The notes under the pieces: model-generated
The model's database searches: none
What the model was told of the DNA's origin: nothing
What the model saw: only the letters and a program-made list of their open reading frames with translations
Position numbers and translations under genes: made by a program
Part shown: positions 1 through 8,403 of the stretch, piece by piece
Layout of the letters: each line of letters opens with the position of its first letter
How positions within the stretch are numbered: the first letter of the stretch is position 1
Assembly: GCA_024236015.1 (NCBI GenBank)
Contig: JACKLK010000012.1
Span: forward strand, 67,592-131,591
Direction of reading: 5' to 3'
Origin: Rhodoferax sp.
GTDB taxonomy: Bacteria; Pseudomonadota; Gammaproteobacteria; Burkholderiales; Burkholderiaceae_C
Length of the DNA: 64,000 nucleotides

Positions 1-1125
1 ATCGGACTGGTCTCCTACAGCGCCTATCTGTGGCACCAGCCGCTGTTTGCCATGGCGCTGCACGCGACAGGCCGGCACGCGACGACCGGCGTGCAACTGG
101 GTCTCATCGCGCTGACGCTGGGCCTGGCCTATCTGAGCTGGCGCTTTGTCGAGCGGCCGGTGCGCTCGCCCGCACGGGTTGCGACCCGGCACGTCTGGGC
201 CGGGGCTGGCCTGGGCAGCGCTGCGCTGGTGACGGCGGGGTTGACTGCCAATCTCACCGACGGTCTGCCCGGACGCTTCGATCTGGATTTCACACCGTTC
301 CAGGCGATAGAACTCCCTGTCCAGGACCAACACTGCCGTGCGTTGTTTCCGGATTTCGGCGGCAACTGCCTTGCAAGCCCGACTGTCGAACCGGGCAAGC
401 CGATCGACTACCTGATTCTGGGAGACAGCCACGCGCAAGCCTTCGCCGCCGGGCTGCTGACGCGTCATCCCGCTTTGCGCATCGTCTCCCTGGGTCGCGA
501 TGGCTGCCTGCCATTCGACGGCGTCGATCGCTACGACGTGAACGAGAGGATACCGTGCGAACAAGCCGTAGAGCAGCTGACCCGGCGTCCGCTGACTGCT
601 GCAAACACGGTGCTGGTCGCGCGTTTCGCATACTATGCCCACGGAACGGGGTTCGGCCCGGCGGACACGGCAGGGCGGCGGCCGCGCAGCATCCACATCC
701 AGCCGCAGGGACTGCCCGAGCGCACCGATACGCACGACTATGCCACCGTGCTGGCCCATGGTCTGGACGCGACGCTGCAACGGCTCAGGTCGGATGGCAC
801 GACCCGGGTACACCTGATACTGCAGACGCCCGAACTGGGGTTCGACCCCAGCAATTGCCTGGCATTCGGGATGCGCGTACGCTCGGCGCACGCCTGTACG
901 ATTGCCAGGGGCGACGTGCTGGCGCGCCAGAACAGTTACCGGCAAGCCATGGAAAGCGTGCTGGCGCGCCATCCAGAAGTCGACGTGATCGATCCGACGC
1001 AGGCCTTGTGCGATGCCCGGTTCTGCAACGCGACCGCATCAGGGAAAATACTCTACCGCGACGACGACCACCTCAGCCTGGACGGCGCGGCCATCGTCTA
1101 CGACAAGCTGTTCCAACCCCACTGA
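1..1125 (+). CDS. O-acyltransferase with C-terminal SGNH domain (5' end outside window)
   Basis: The frame is open from base 1, so the N-terminal part lies upstream. The visible part begins with the end of an acyltransferase-3 (OafA/YrhL-type) membrane domain, including the family motif SYSAYLWHQP, a last hydrophobic helix and a WRFVERPVR tail. After a linker comes a periplasmic SGNH-hydrolase-like domain with GDSHAQ (catalytic Ser block) and, near the C-terminus, DDDHLS (Asp-x-x-His block). Family members acetylate or acylate sugars of O-antigen, capsule or peptidoglycan. The gene stops 7 nt before the next plus-strand gene, so it probably belongs to the glycan operon that follows. The sugar acceptor cannot be told from sequence. 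Confidence 0.9.
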   Translation: MGLVSYSAYLWHQPLFAMALHATGRHATTGVQLGLIALTLGLAYLSWRFVERPVRSPARVATRHVWAGAGLGSAALVTAGLTANLTDGLPGRFDLDFTPFQAIELPVQDQHCRALFPDFGGNCLASPTVEPGKPIDYLILGDSHAQAFAAGLLTRHPALRIVSLGRDGCLPFDGVDRYDVNERIPCEQAVEQLTRRPLTAANTVLVARFAYYAHGTGFGPADTAGRRPRSIHIQPQGLPERTDTHDYATVLAHGLDATLQRLRSDGTTRVHLILQTPELGFDPSNCLAFGMRVRSAHACTIARGDVLARQNSYRQAMESVLARHPEVDVIDPTQALCDARFCNATASGKILYRDDDHLSLDGAAIVYDKLFQPH

Positions 1126-1132
1126 CCGCCAC

Positions 1133-2116
1133 GTGCATGTACTGATCACCGGCGCATCCGGCTATATTGGCCGCGCCCTTACCCAACGACTGCTCGATGA
1201 CGGCCACACCGTGCTTGCCATGGTGCGTCGACCCGATCCGAACCTGCCGGCGCCGGCCGAGCAATGGCCAGTCGCCGACATCTGTGCACTGCCGGCCGAC
1301 AGCGCGCACCGACTGCGGTCCGTGGATTGCGTGATCCACTGCGCAGCTCGCGTGCATGTGATGCGCGAGACGCAGGCGATGCCGATCCATGCCTTTCGCC
1401 AGGTCAACGTCGATGCCACGTTGGCGCTGGCACGCATTGCCGCGGCGGCCGGCGTGCGGCGCTTCGTGTTTCTCAGCACCATTGGCGTCAATGGCAGCGA
1501 CTCCAGCGCGGGCGCGTTCCGGCATGATGACCCGCCCCGGCCAGCATCACCGTATGCCGTATCCAAACGGGAAGCCGAGCAGGCGCTGGACGCACTGGCC
1601 AGCGACAGCAAGATGCAGACCATGCATATCCGTCCGCCGCTGGTCTACGGACGTGGCGCCCCCGGCAATTTCGCGCTGCTGCGCAAGGCTGTTGCGAGTG
1701 GCCTGCCCCTGCCGCTGGGCGCCTTGCACCATGCGCGCAGCTTCGTGTCGCTGGACAATCTGGTCGACCTGCTGGCGCATCTGGTCACCTGGCCCGGCAA
1801 CGGCCGTGGCGCCTATCTGGTGAGCGACGGCCAGGACCTGAGCACGACCGAATTTGTCCGTGCCATTGGCCTGGCGATGGGCAAGCGCCCGTGGCTGCTG
1901 CCGATTCCGCAGTCCCTGCTGACCGCGCTGGCAGGCCTGCTGGGGCGGGCGGAGCAGATACGCAAGATGGCCGTACCCTTGACCCTGGACATCGCCCGCA
2001 CCCGCACGGAACTGGGTTGGACGCCACCGTGGTCGGTGCAGCAATCGCTGCAGCGTGCGCTGGGTGCGCCCGACAATCCAGCAACATCCCCCGAACGGGG
2101 CAGGAGCCTACCGTGA
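1133..2116 (+). CDS. NAD-dependent epimerase/dehydratase (extended SDR) of glycan operon
   Basis: This 327-residue protein has the extended-SDR Rossmann motif TGASGYIG at the extreme N-terminus and an active-site YAVSK (Y-x3-K). I start it at GTG 1133, which puts the Rossmann strand at residue 2 as is usual; the frame is open further upstream but would overlap the acyltransferase gene. The sequence resembles the WbpV/WbfX-type sugar-nucleotide epimerase/reductase group, which often sits beside an initiating phosphoglycosyl transferase, as here (6469-7029). It should modify a UDP-sugar in the cytoplasm. It overlaps neuB by 4 nt (GTGA), indicating translational coupling. The exact reaction (4-epimerase or 4-ketoreductase) is unresolved. 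Confidence 0.85.
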   Translation: MHVLITGASGYIGRALTQRLLDDGHTVLAMVRRPDPNLPAPAEQWPVADICALPADSAHRLRSVDCVIHCAARVHVMRETQAMPIHAFRQVNVDATLALARIAAAAGVRRFVFLSTIGVNGSDSSAGAFRHDDPPRPASPYAVSKREAEQALDALASDSKMQTMHIRPPLVYGRGAPGNFALLRKAVASGLPLPLGALHHARSFVSLDNLVDLLAHLVTWPGNGRGAYLVSDGQDLSTTEFVRAIGLAMGKRPWLLPIPQSLLTALAGLLGRAEQIRKMAVPLTLDIARTRTELGWTPPWSVQQSLQRALGAPDNPATSPERGRSLP

Positions 2117-3144
2117 AACCCGTGTTCATCATCGCCGAGGCCGGCGTGAACCACAACGGCGACGAAGCCTTGGCCATCGAACTGGTCGAGATTGCAGCGC
2201 GTTGCGGTGCCGACGCCGTCAAGTTCCAGACCTTTTCGGCCGACAAGCTGGTTGCCCGCGGCACGGCGAAAGCGGCCTACCAAAGCCGCGAAACCGGAGC
2301 CGGCGATCAGCACGGCATGCTCAAGGCGTTGGAATTGTCGCAAGCGGCGCATGAACGACTGGCGGCGCGCTGCGCGGATGTCGGCATCGAGTTCATGTCG
2401 ACACCGTTCGACATCGAAAGTGTCGACATGCTGCTGGGACTGGGCATGCGACGCATCAAGGTGCCATCGGGCGAGATCACCAACCTGCCCTTTCTGCGCT
2501 ATCTCGCAGGCAAGTGTGTGCCGCTGGTGGTATCCACCGGCATGGCCGACATGGACGAGATCCGGCAGGCCGTGGATTTGATACGGCAGACCTGGCACGT
2601 GCAGGGATTCACGCCCCAATCCGACTCCTTGACCGTGCTGCACTGCACGTCCAACTACCCCGCCGCCTTTTCCGACGTGAACATGCGCGCCATGCACACC
2701 ATCGCGCAAGGCGCCGGCACGCCCGTGGGCTACTCCGACCATACCAACGGAACGGCGATTTCCATTGCGGCGGTCGCATTGGGTGCGACCGTGATCGAGA
2801 AGCACTTCACCGTCGACACCCGCTTGCTGGGCCCCGACCACAGCGCGTCGCTCGATCCGTCCGAGCTCGCTGCGATGGTCACGGCGATTCGCGCCGTCGA
2901 ACAGGCCATGGGCTCCGCGACCAAGTCGCCGACCGCGTCCGAGTTGCCGATCCGCGACCTGGTGCGCCGCAGTGCCACCTTGACACGCGACATCGACGCG
3001 GGCGAGGTCGTGCACGCGGCCGACATCGTGCTGCTGCGCCCCGGCACCGGCATCCCCCCGGCGGAACTCGACCGCATCCATGGCAAGCGCGCAACACGCA
3101 AGCTGATCGCCGGGACCACCCTGCAATGGGCCGACCTGGCATGA
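2113..3144 (+). CDS. neuB: NeuB-family nonulosonic acid synthase
   Basis: This 343-residue protein has the NeuB layout: a TIM-barrel N-terminal domain starting FIIAEAGVNHNG, with KFQTF, STGMADMDEI and the metal/PEP-site region HCTSNYP, then a C-terminal SAF (antifreeze-like) domain of about 60 residues. The family condenses phosphoenolpyruvate with a 6-carbon N-acyl amino sugar to make a 9-carbon sialic, legionaminic or pseudaminic acid. The GTG start at 2113 overlaps the previous stop (GTGA). The PglD/PglE-like genes downstream favour legionaminate or a relative over N-acetylneuraminate. No CMP-sugar synthetase is visible; it may lie upstream of the window. Confidence 0.93.
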   Translation: MKPVFIIAEAGVNHNGDEALAIELVEIAARCGADAVKFQTFSADKLVARGTAKAAYQSRETGAGDQHGMLKALELSQAAHERLAARCADVGIEFMSTPFDIESVDMLLGLGMRRIKVPSGEITNLPFLRYLAGKCVPLVVSTGMADMDEIRQAVDLIRQTWHVQGFTPQSDSLTVLHCTSNYPAAFSDVNMRAMHTIAQGAGTPVGYSDHTNGTAISIAAVALGATVIEKHFTVDTRLLGPDHSASLDPSELAAMVTAIRAVEQAMGSATKSPTASELPIRDLVRRSATLTRDIDAGEVVHAADIVLLRPGTGIPPAELDRIHGKRATRKLIAGTTLQWADLA

Positions 3145-3226
3145 GCCGTCAAGGCGCGCACATGCGTGGCACCACGTCACGCGATGCCAAGAGCGCCGGG
3201 ATGACGCCCTGGATGACAACGAGATC

Positions 3227-4363
3227 ATGATGCGCCGCAGGATCTGTTACCTCTCCGGAACACGGGCCGACTTCGGCCTGATGACGTCGACGCTGCAGGC
3301 CGTGCATGCGGACCCGGCGCTGGAGCTGGATCTTCTGGTCACCGGCATGCACCTGAGCGCCGACCATGGGCACACTGTCGACGAGATCGAGGCGACCGGC
3401 ATGCGTATCCGCCAGCGCCTGCCCGTCGCGCTGCGCCCCACCACCGGAGCCACGATGGCCCGTGGCATCGGCCATATGCTGACCGGCGTTGTCGACGCGT
3501 TGCAGGCTGACCCACCGGACCTGCTGCTGCTGCTCGGCGATCGCGGCGAAATGCTGGCGGGCGCCATCGCCGCCTTGCACCTGGGGCTGGCAATCATGCA
3601 CATCCATGGGGGCGAGCGCTCCGGCACGGTGGACGAGCCGGTCCGCCACGCCATTTCCAAGCTGGCCCATTACCACTGCGTGGCCACGACCCGATCGCGC
3701 GAACGGCTGATCCGCATGGGCGAGCAAGCCACATCGATTTTCGTGACGGGCGCCCCCGGACTGGACGGCCTCGCCGAACTGGCCTCGGAAAGCCGGGCCG
3801 ACCTGTGTCAGTCCGTGTCACTCGACCCGCGGCGGCCTGTCGCCCTGATGGTGTTCCACCCGGTGCTGCAGGAGGCCGATGACGCGGCCCGCGCCGCCAC
3901 GACGATTCTCGAAGCCCTGCATGCGCGTGGCTGCCAGGTCGTGGCGCTGATGCCCAACGCCGACGCCGGCAGCGACGCGATCCGCCAGGTACTCGCGTCG
4001 GCTTCGCACCATGCGGACGTGCGGGTGCTCACCCACCTGGGACGGCCCCGCTTTGCATCCTGGATGTCCGCATGCGACTGCATGATCGGCAACTCCAGCG
4101 CCGGCATCATCGAAGCGGCCACCTTCGGCACGCCGGTGCTCAACCTGGGCAGTCGCCAGAACCTGCGCGAACGCAATGCCAACGTCGTCGACCTGCCGCT
4201 GCAGGCCGATCCGATCCGCCAAGCCATTGGCGCCGCACTGGCCACGCCACGGCACGCCTGCGTCAATATCTACGGCGACGGCGCCGCCGGCAGCCGTATC
4301 GTGGAAAACCTCAAGACCGTGCCGCTGGGTGCTGCCATGCCCGCCAAGACCAATGCCTACTGA
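3227..4363 (+). CDS. neuC: UDP-N-acetyl amino sugar 2-epimerase (hydrolysing), NeuC/LegG type
   Basis: This 378-residue protein of the WecB/NeuC epimerase family begins RRICYLSGTRADFG, the typical NeuC start, and keeps LLLLGDRGEM, HIHGGERSGTVDE, the FVTGAPGLD motif and the NSSAGIIEA region. In the pathway it removes UDP and inverts C2, giving the free mannosamine-type sugar used by NeuB. Two adjacent ATGs (3227 and 3230) are possible starts, and the ribosome site is weak. A gap of 82 nt separates it from neuB, the only sizeable gap in the operon. Next to diacetylbacillosamine-type enzymes it fits LegG (acting on UDP-diNAcBac) better than sialic-acid NeuC, but the sequence alone does not decide. 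Confidence 0.9.
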   Translation: MMRRRICYLSGTRADFGLMTSTLQAVHADPALELDLLVTGMHLSADHGHTVDEIEATGMRIRQRLPVALRPTTGATMARGIGHMLTGVVDALQADPPDLLLLLGDRGEMLAGAIAALHLGLAIMHIHGGERSGTVDEPVRHAISKLAHYHCVATTRSRERLIRMGEQATSIFVTGAPGLDGLAELASESRADLCQSVSLDPRRPVALMVFHPVLQEADDAARAATTILEALHARGCQVVALMPNADAGSDAIRQVLASASHHADVRVLTHLGRPRFASWMSACDCMIGNSSAGIIEAATFGTPVLNLGSRQNLRERNANVVDLPLQADPIRQAIGAALATPRHACVNIYGDGAAGSRIVENLKTVPLGAAMPAKTNAY

Positions 4364-4991
4364 CACGGTGCAACTGCTGGGTGCCGGCGGCCATGCCCGG
4401 GTCGTCATCGACGCCTTGTTGTGCTGCGGCTGGCCGGTGCAGCGCATCACGCCGCGCGACGACCGTGCCGAACTGGCCGGAACGCTGATGCTCGGTTGCC
4501 GCATCGAGACGCCGGTGCTGGACCAGCTGCCGCCGCACGGCCAGGTCCACGCGGCCATCGGCGACAATGCAGCCCGCCAGCGCCTGCTCGAGGCATCGGG
4601 CATCGCCGCCGACCACTGGCTGGTCGTGTGCCACCCGGCGGCGGTGCTCGCGGCATCTGCGCGCATCGATGCCGGCAGCTTCTTCGCAGCGCAGTCGGTG
4701 ACCGGGCCCAACGCCAGCATAGGCCGTTCGGTCATCGTCAACCACGGCGCCGTCGTCGACCACGATTGCCAGGTGGGGCATTTCAGCCACATCGCGCCGC
4801 GCGCCAGCCTGGGTGGCGGCGCACGTGTGGGCCAAGGCGTGCTGGTAGGGGCGGGCGCCGTGATCCTGCCCGGCGTGACCATTGGCGACCGTGCCGTGGT
4901 GGGCGCCGGTGCAGTCGTGCTGGCGGATGTCGCCCCGGGAATCACGGTGACCGGTGTGCCGGCCAGGCCCACCAACAAGGGAATTGCATGA
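4353..4991 (+). CDS. PglD/NeuD-family sugar N-acetyltransferase (left-handed beta-helix)
   Basis: This 212-residue protein has an N-terminal Rossmann-like UDP-sugar domain (LLGAGGHARVVIDAL) and a C-terminal hexapeptide-repeat beta-helix with many V-G-A-x-A-V / I-G-D-R-A-V units. The segment NHGAVVDHDCQVG matches the region holding the catalytic His of PglD. The family uses acetyl-CoA to acetylate a UDP-4-amino-sugar. The ATG at 4353 overlaps the end of neuC by 11 nt, and the stop overlaps the next ATG (ATGA), so expression is coupled. With the adjacent aminotransferase and phosphoglycosyl transferase it gives the PglE-PglD-PglC trio known from diacetylbacillosamine synthesis. Confidence 0.88.
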   Translation: MPTDTVQLLGAGGHARVVIDALLCCGWPVQRITPRDDRAELAGTLMLGCRIETPVLDQLPPHGQVHAAIGDNAARQRLLEASGIAADHWLVVCHPAAVLAASARIDAGSFFAAQSVTGPNASIGRSVIVNHGAVVDHDCQVGHFSHIAPRASLGGGARVGQGVLVGAGAVILPGVTIGDRAVVGAGAVVLADVAPGITVTGVPARPTNKGIA

Positions 4992-6460
4992 TGGAAAATG
5001 TTGCATCGGTGACAGTGACGCGCGGCACCAGCCTGCGCGAGGCCCTGTCCATATTGGACCGGACCGGGGCGGGATTGCTGCTGCTGGTCGACACCAACGG
5101 CGTGCTCGAACGCACGCTGACCGATGGCGACCTGCGCCGCCTCATCCTTGCCGGCAACAGCCTGGATGACACGCTGCAGCCAACACCGCAGATCCATTCG
5201 CACGTACTTTCCGAAGGCAGCAGCAGACGTGACGCGCTGGATCTGATGAACGAGAAAGGCATCAACCATCTTCCGGTGATCGACGCCAACGGCAAGGTGG
5301 TGGCCATCCTGGACCGCAAGGAGATCGACCAGCAGATCCTGTTGTCGACACCCCACATGGGCGATGCCGAGCGGGCCTATGTCGAAGAAGCCTTTCGCAC
5401 CAACTGGATCGCACCGCTGGGGCCGAACGTGGACGCGTTCGAGCGGGAGTTTGCCGCCAAGGTCGGCGTCAAGCACGCCGCCGCCCTGTCGTCCGGCACG
5501 GCGGCGATTCATCTGGGCTTGCGCCTGCTCGACGTCGGCGCCGGCGACCGCGTGTTCTGCTCGACGTTGACGTTCGCCGCCAGCGCCAACCCCATCGTCT
5601 ACCAGGGCGCCGAACCGGTATTCATCGACTCGGACGACATGAGCTGGAACATGTCGCCCGCCGCACTGGAGAGAGCGTTCGACACGGCTCGCGCCGAGGG
5701 ATGGATGCCCAAGGCCGTGATCATCGTCAACCTGTATGGACAGAGTGCGGACATGGATCCGCTGCTCGCCTTGTGCGAAAAATTCGATGTCCCGGTGCTG
5801 GAAGATGCGGCAGAGTCACTGGGCGCGACCTACAAGGGCCGTCCCAGCGGTTCGTTCGGACGCATGGGCGCCTATTCGTTCAACGGCAACAAGATCATCA
5901 CCACATCGGGCGGCGGCATGCTGGTGTCGAACGACGGGAAGCTGATCGAACGCGCCCGCTTCTTCTCGACCCAGGCGCGCGATCCCGCTCCCCATTACGA
6001 ACACACCGAGATCGGCTACAACTACCGCATGAGCAATATCCTGGCCGGCGTCGGTCGGGGCCAGCTGATGGTGCTGGACGAACGGGTCAAGGCCCGCCGC
6101 GCAGTCTTTGCGGCCTACCGGGACGCATTCCATGACGTGGCCGAGCGCATCACCTGGATGCCCGAGCCTGATTGGAGCTATTCCACGCATTGGCTCACGG
6201 TTTGCACGCTCGCGCCGGATGCAGGCATCACCAGTGCCGAGCTGATGCGCCGACTGGCCGGGGAAATGATCGAAGCCCGACCGCTGTGGAAACCCATGCA
6301 CCTGCAGCCGGTGTTCCGGCACTGCCGCTATTTCACTGACGGCACCGAATCGGTCGCCGATCGCCTGTTTGCCCAGGGCCTGTGCCTGCCCTCGGGATCG
6401 AACATGAACACCGCCCAGATCGAGCGCATTCTGTCGGCGATCCGCAATATCCTGCACTGA
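4988..6460 (+). CDS. CBS-pair / DegT-type sugar aminotransferase fusion
   Basis: This 490-residue protein has two parts. Residues about 1-120 form a tandem CBS (Bateman) pair with TLTDGDLRRLIL and HLPVIDANGKVVAI blocks. Residues about 125-490 form a DegT/DnrJ/EryC1 (PglE/LegC-like) PLP aminotransferase with SSGTAAIHLGLR, EDAAESLGA and the PLP-lysine region YSFNGNKIITTSGGG. The aminotransferase should put the 4-amino group on a UDP-4-keto-6-deoxy-sugar using glutamate. CBS pairs normally bind adenine nucleotides. In nonulosonate loci I know them fused to a nucleotidyltransferase (PtmE type), not to the aminotransferase. ATG 4988 overlaps the previous stop (ATGA) and the two halves share one uninterrupted frame, so the fusion is not a frameshift artefact. 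Confidence 0.9.
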   Translation: MMENVASVTVTRGTSLREALSILDRTGAGLLLLVDTNGVLERTLTDGDLRRLILAGNSLDDTLQPTPQIHSHVLSEGSSRRDALDLMNEKGINHLPVIDANGKVVAILDRKEIDQQILLSTPHMGDAERAYVEEAFRTNWIAPLGPNVDAFEREFAAKVGVKHAAALSSGTAAIHLGLRLLDVGAGDRVFCSTLTFAASANPIVYQGAEPVFIDSDDMSWNMSPAALERAFDTARAEGWMPKAVIIVNLYGQSADMDPLLALCEKFDVPVLEDAAESLGATYKGRPSGSFGRMGAYSFNGNKIITTSGGGMLVSNDGKLIERARFFSTQARDPAPHYEHTEIGYNYRMSNILAGVGRGQLMVLDERVKARRAVFAAYRDAFHDVAERITWMPEPDWSYSTHWLTVCTLAPDAGITSAELMRRLAGEMIEARPLWKPMHLQPVFRHCRYFTDGTESVADRLFAQGLCLPSGSNMNTAQIERILSAIRNILH

Positions 6461-6468
6461 GGACCGCC

Positions 6469-7029
6469 ATGAAGAGGGTGTTCGACATCGCGATGGCGTT
6501 GTGGGCAGGTCTGCTGCTGTGCCTGCCGTTGCTGGCAGTCTGGCTGGTCGTGCGACTCACCTCGCCAGGGCCCGCCTTGTACTGGTCGGACCGGGTCGGG
6601 CGCCACAACCGCATTTTTTCTATGCCCAAGTTCCGTACCATGCGCATCGGGACACCGGCCGTGGCAACGCATCTGCTGACGGATCCGGACACCTATCTGA
6701 CGCCGGTGGGTTCGTTCCTGCGCAAGAGCAGTCTCGACGAACTGCCTCAGTTGTGGAGCATCCTGGTCGGCGACATGAGCTTCGTCGGGCCACGCCCCGC
6801 ATTGTTCAACCAGGATGACCTGGTGGCGCTGCGCACCGAGCGCGGAGTACACGAACTGCTGCCCGGCCTGACCGGCTGGGCACAGGTCAATGGCCGCGAC
6901 GGCATCTCGATCCCGGACAAGGTCGAACTCGATACCGAATACCTGCGTCGCCAGTCGATCGGCTTCGACATCCGCATTCTGTGGCTGACCGTCCTGAAGG
7001 TCGTGCGGCGAGACGACGTCTCGCACTGA
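6469..7029 (+). CDS. PglC-like undecaprenyl-phosphate sugar phosphotransferase
   Basis: This 186-residue protein is the minimal monotopic phosphoglycosyl transferase: one N-terminal re-entrant hydrophobic segment (residues about 8-28), then a cytoplasmic catalytic domain with PKFRTMR, the RKSSLDELPQ motif (catalytic Asp-Glu) and the FVGPRPAL and PGLTGWAQVNGRD blocks. It moves a sugar-1-phosphate from a UDP-sugar to undecaprenyl phosphate at the inner face of the membrane and so starts glycan assembly. It begins 8 nt after the aminotransferase stop and is the last gene of the operon before a convergent neighbour. The substrate is probably the bacillosamine-type sugar made by its neighbours. 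Confidence 0.93.
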   Translation: MKRVFDIAMALWAGLLLCLPLLAVWLVVRLTSPGPALYWSDRVGRHNRIFSMPKFRTMRIGTPAVATHLLTDPDTYLTPVGSFLRKSSLDELPQLWSILVGDMSFVGPRPALFNQDDLVALRTERGVHELLPGLTGWAQVNGRDGISIPDKVELDTEYLRRQSIGFDIRILWLTVLKVVRRDDVSH

Positions 7030-7078
7030 GGCTGCGTGCCTCGGCGTGGCGGGCAACAGGCTCGCGAGGCTCCGGATG

Positions 7079-8038
7079 TCAACCCGCCACGACCTCTCGG
7101 AAGTAGTCGATGGTGCGCTCCAGACCCTGCTCCAGGCCGATTCTCGGCTCCCAATCCAGTCGCGCACGTGCCTGCGAGATGTCGGGACGGCGCTGCTTCG
7201 GGTCGTCCTGCGGCAGCGGCTCGAAGCGCAGCTGGCTTCGGGATCCGGTCAGGCGCAACACATGCTGGGCGAGTTCGAGCATGCTGAACTCGCCTGGATT
7301 GCCCATGTTGATGGGGCCCGTGCAGTCATCCGGCGAGTCCATCATGCGCACCAAGCCGTCGACGAGGTCGTCGACATAGCAGAAACTGCGTGTCTGGGAC
7401 CCGTCGCCGTAGATCGTGATGTCCTGCCCGCGCAGCGCCTGCACGATGAAGTTGCTGACCACCCGGCCGTCGTTGGGATGCATGCGCGGGCCGTAGGTGT
7501 TGAAGATACGCACGACCTTGATCGGCATCTGATGCTGGCGCCGGTAGTCGAAGAACAGGGTCTCGGCACAGCGCTTGCCTTCGTCGTAGCAACTGCGCGG
7601 CCCGATCGGGTTGACGTTGCCCCAATACGATTCCGGCTGCGGATGCACGCTCGGGTCGCCATAGACCTCGCTGGTCGACGCCTGCAACACCTTGGCCTTG
7701 GTCCGCAAAGCCAGGCCCAGCATGTTGATTGCGCCCATGACGCTGGTCTTGGTCGTCTGTACCGGGTCGAACTGGTAATGGACCGGCGACGCGGGGCAGG
7801 CAAGGTTGTAGATCTGGTCGACCTCGACCGGCAGCGCAAACGTGACGTCGTGGCGCAGCAGTTCGAAGTTCGGATTGCCCAGCAGGCCCTGGATGTTGGC
7901 GCGGGTACCGGTGAAGAAGTTGTCGACGCACAGCACGTCTGCGCCCTCGGCCAGCAGGCGTTCGCACAGGTGGGAGCCCAGGAATCCGGCGCCGCCGGTG
8001 ACAAGCACCCGTTTTCGGAGGGAGTAGCGTGACGTCAA
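7079..8038 (-). CDS. UDP-glucuronate decarboxylase-like (UDP-xylose synthase) SDR
   Basis: This 319-residue extended SDR has the NAD motif TGGAGFLG near residue 14, a TSEVYGD block and the active-site signature SCYDEGKR, which is characteristic of UXS enzymes that convert UDP-glucuronate to UDP-xylose. I choose TTG at 8038: it gives the usual short N-terminus and is preceded at 6 nt by GAAGG. The open frame runs about 65 codons further upstream, but that extension has no family resemblance. The gene converges on the glycan operon and may supply a pentose to the same surface polymer. dTDP-glucose dehydratase-like activity is less likely given the SCYDEGKR signature. Confidence 0.87.
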   Translation of the reverse strand: MTSRYSLRKRVLVTGGAGFLGSHLCERLLAEGADVLCVDNFFTGTRANIQGLLGNPNFELLRHDVTFALPVEVDQIYNLACPASPVHYQFDPVQTTKTSVMGAINMLGLALRTKAKVLQASTSEVYGDPSVHPQPESYWGNVNPIGPRSCYDEGKRCAETLFFDYRRQHQMPIKVVRIFNTYGPRMHPNDGRVVSNFIVQALRGQDITIYGDGSQTRSFCYVDDLVDGLVRMMDSPDDCTGPINMGNPGEFSMLELAQHVLRLTGSRSQLRFEPLPQDDPKQRRPDISQARARLDWEPRIGLEQGLERTIDYFREVVAG

Positions 8039-8403
8039 GTTGTGCCTTCGGAAAGTGGTTTGCGGCCCTTGTCGCAGGCTATCGCAACTCGGTGTGCGAG
8101 TCGCGAACGGTAAGTTTAATCGCAACGCCGAACCATGCGGGCGCCGACGTGTGGCCGCGACATGTGCCGCGTGCGGGTCAGGCTTCGAAGTTGAAGCCAT
8201 GCCCTCGCATGAAACCTTCGCCAGCACACACAACGCATTGCCTCACGCCCGGCTCGCCGGGCCATGCATGCGTCGAGCAATCCGTTCCGGTTTGCTCGGA
8301 TCAAGTTTAGCAGCGGCCTCCCGGTCAAGGGTCAAGGGTCGCCTGGGGCCCCAGGACAGCGTGGCGTCTCGCACTGCCCCCCCTCTCACGGCGGGGTAAA
8401 CGA
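8039..8403. other. Intergenic stretch, no gene seen
   Basis: These 365 bases lie between two minus-strand genes. No frame here resembles a known protein. The region should carry the promoter of the UXS-like gene and the transcript end of the acyl reductase. It holds a 14-bp perfect palindrome (8342-8355, CCTGGGGCCCCAGG) that may be chance in DNA this rich in GC. No clear U-tract terminator was seen. Confidence 0.5.

Noticed and set aside
8342..8355. 14-bp perfect palindrome CCTGGGGCCCCAGG
   Set aside because: Palindromes of this length are expected a few times by chance in a GC-rich 64-kb window, and there is no supporting promoter element.
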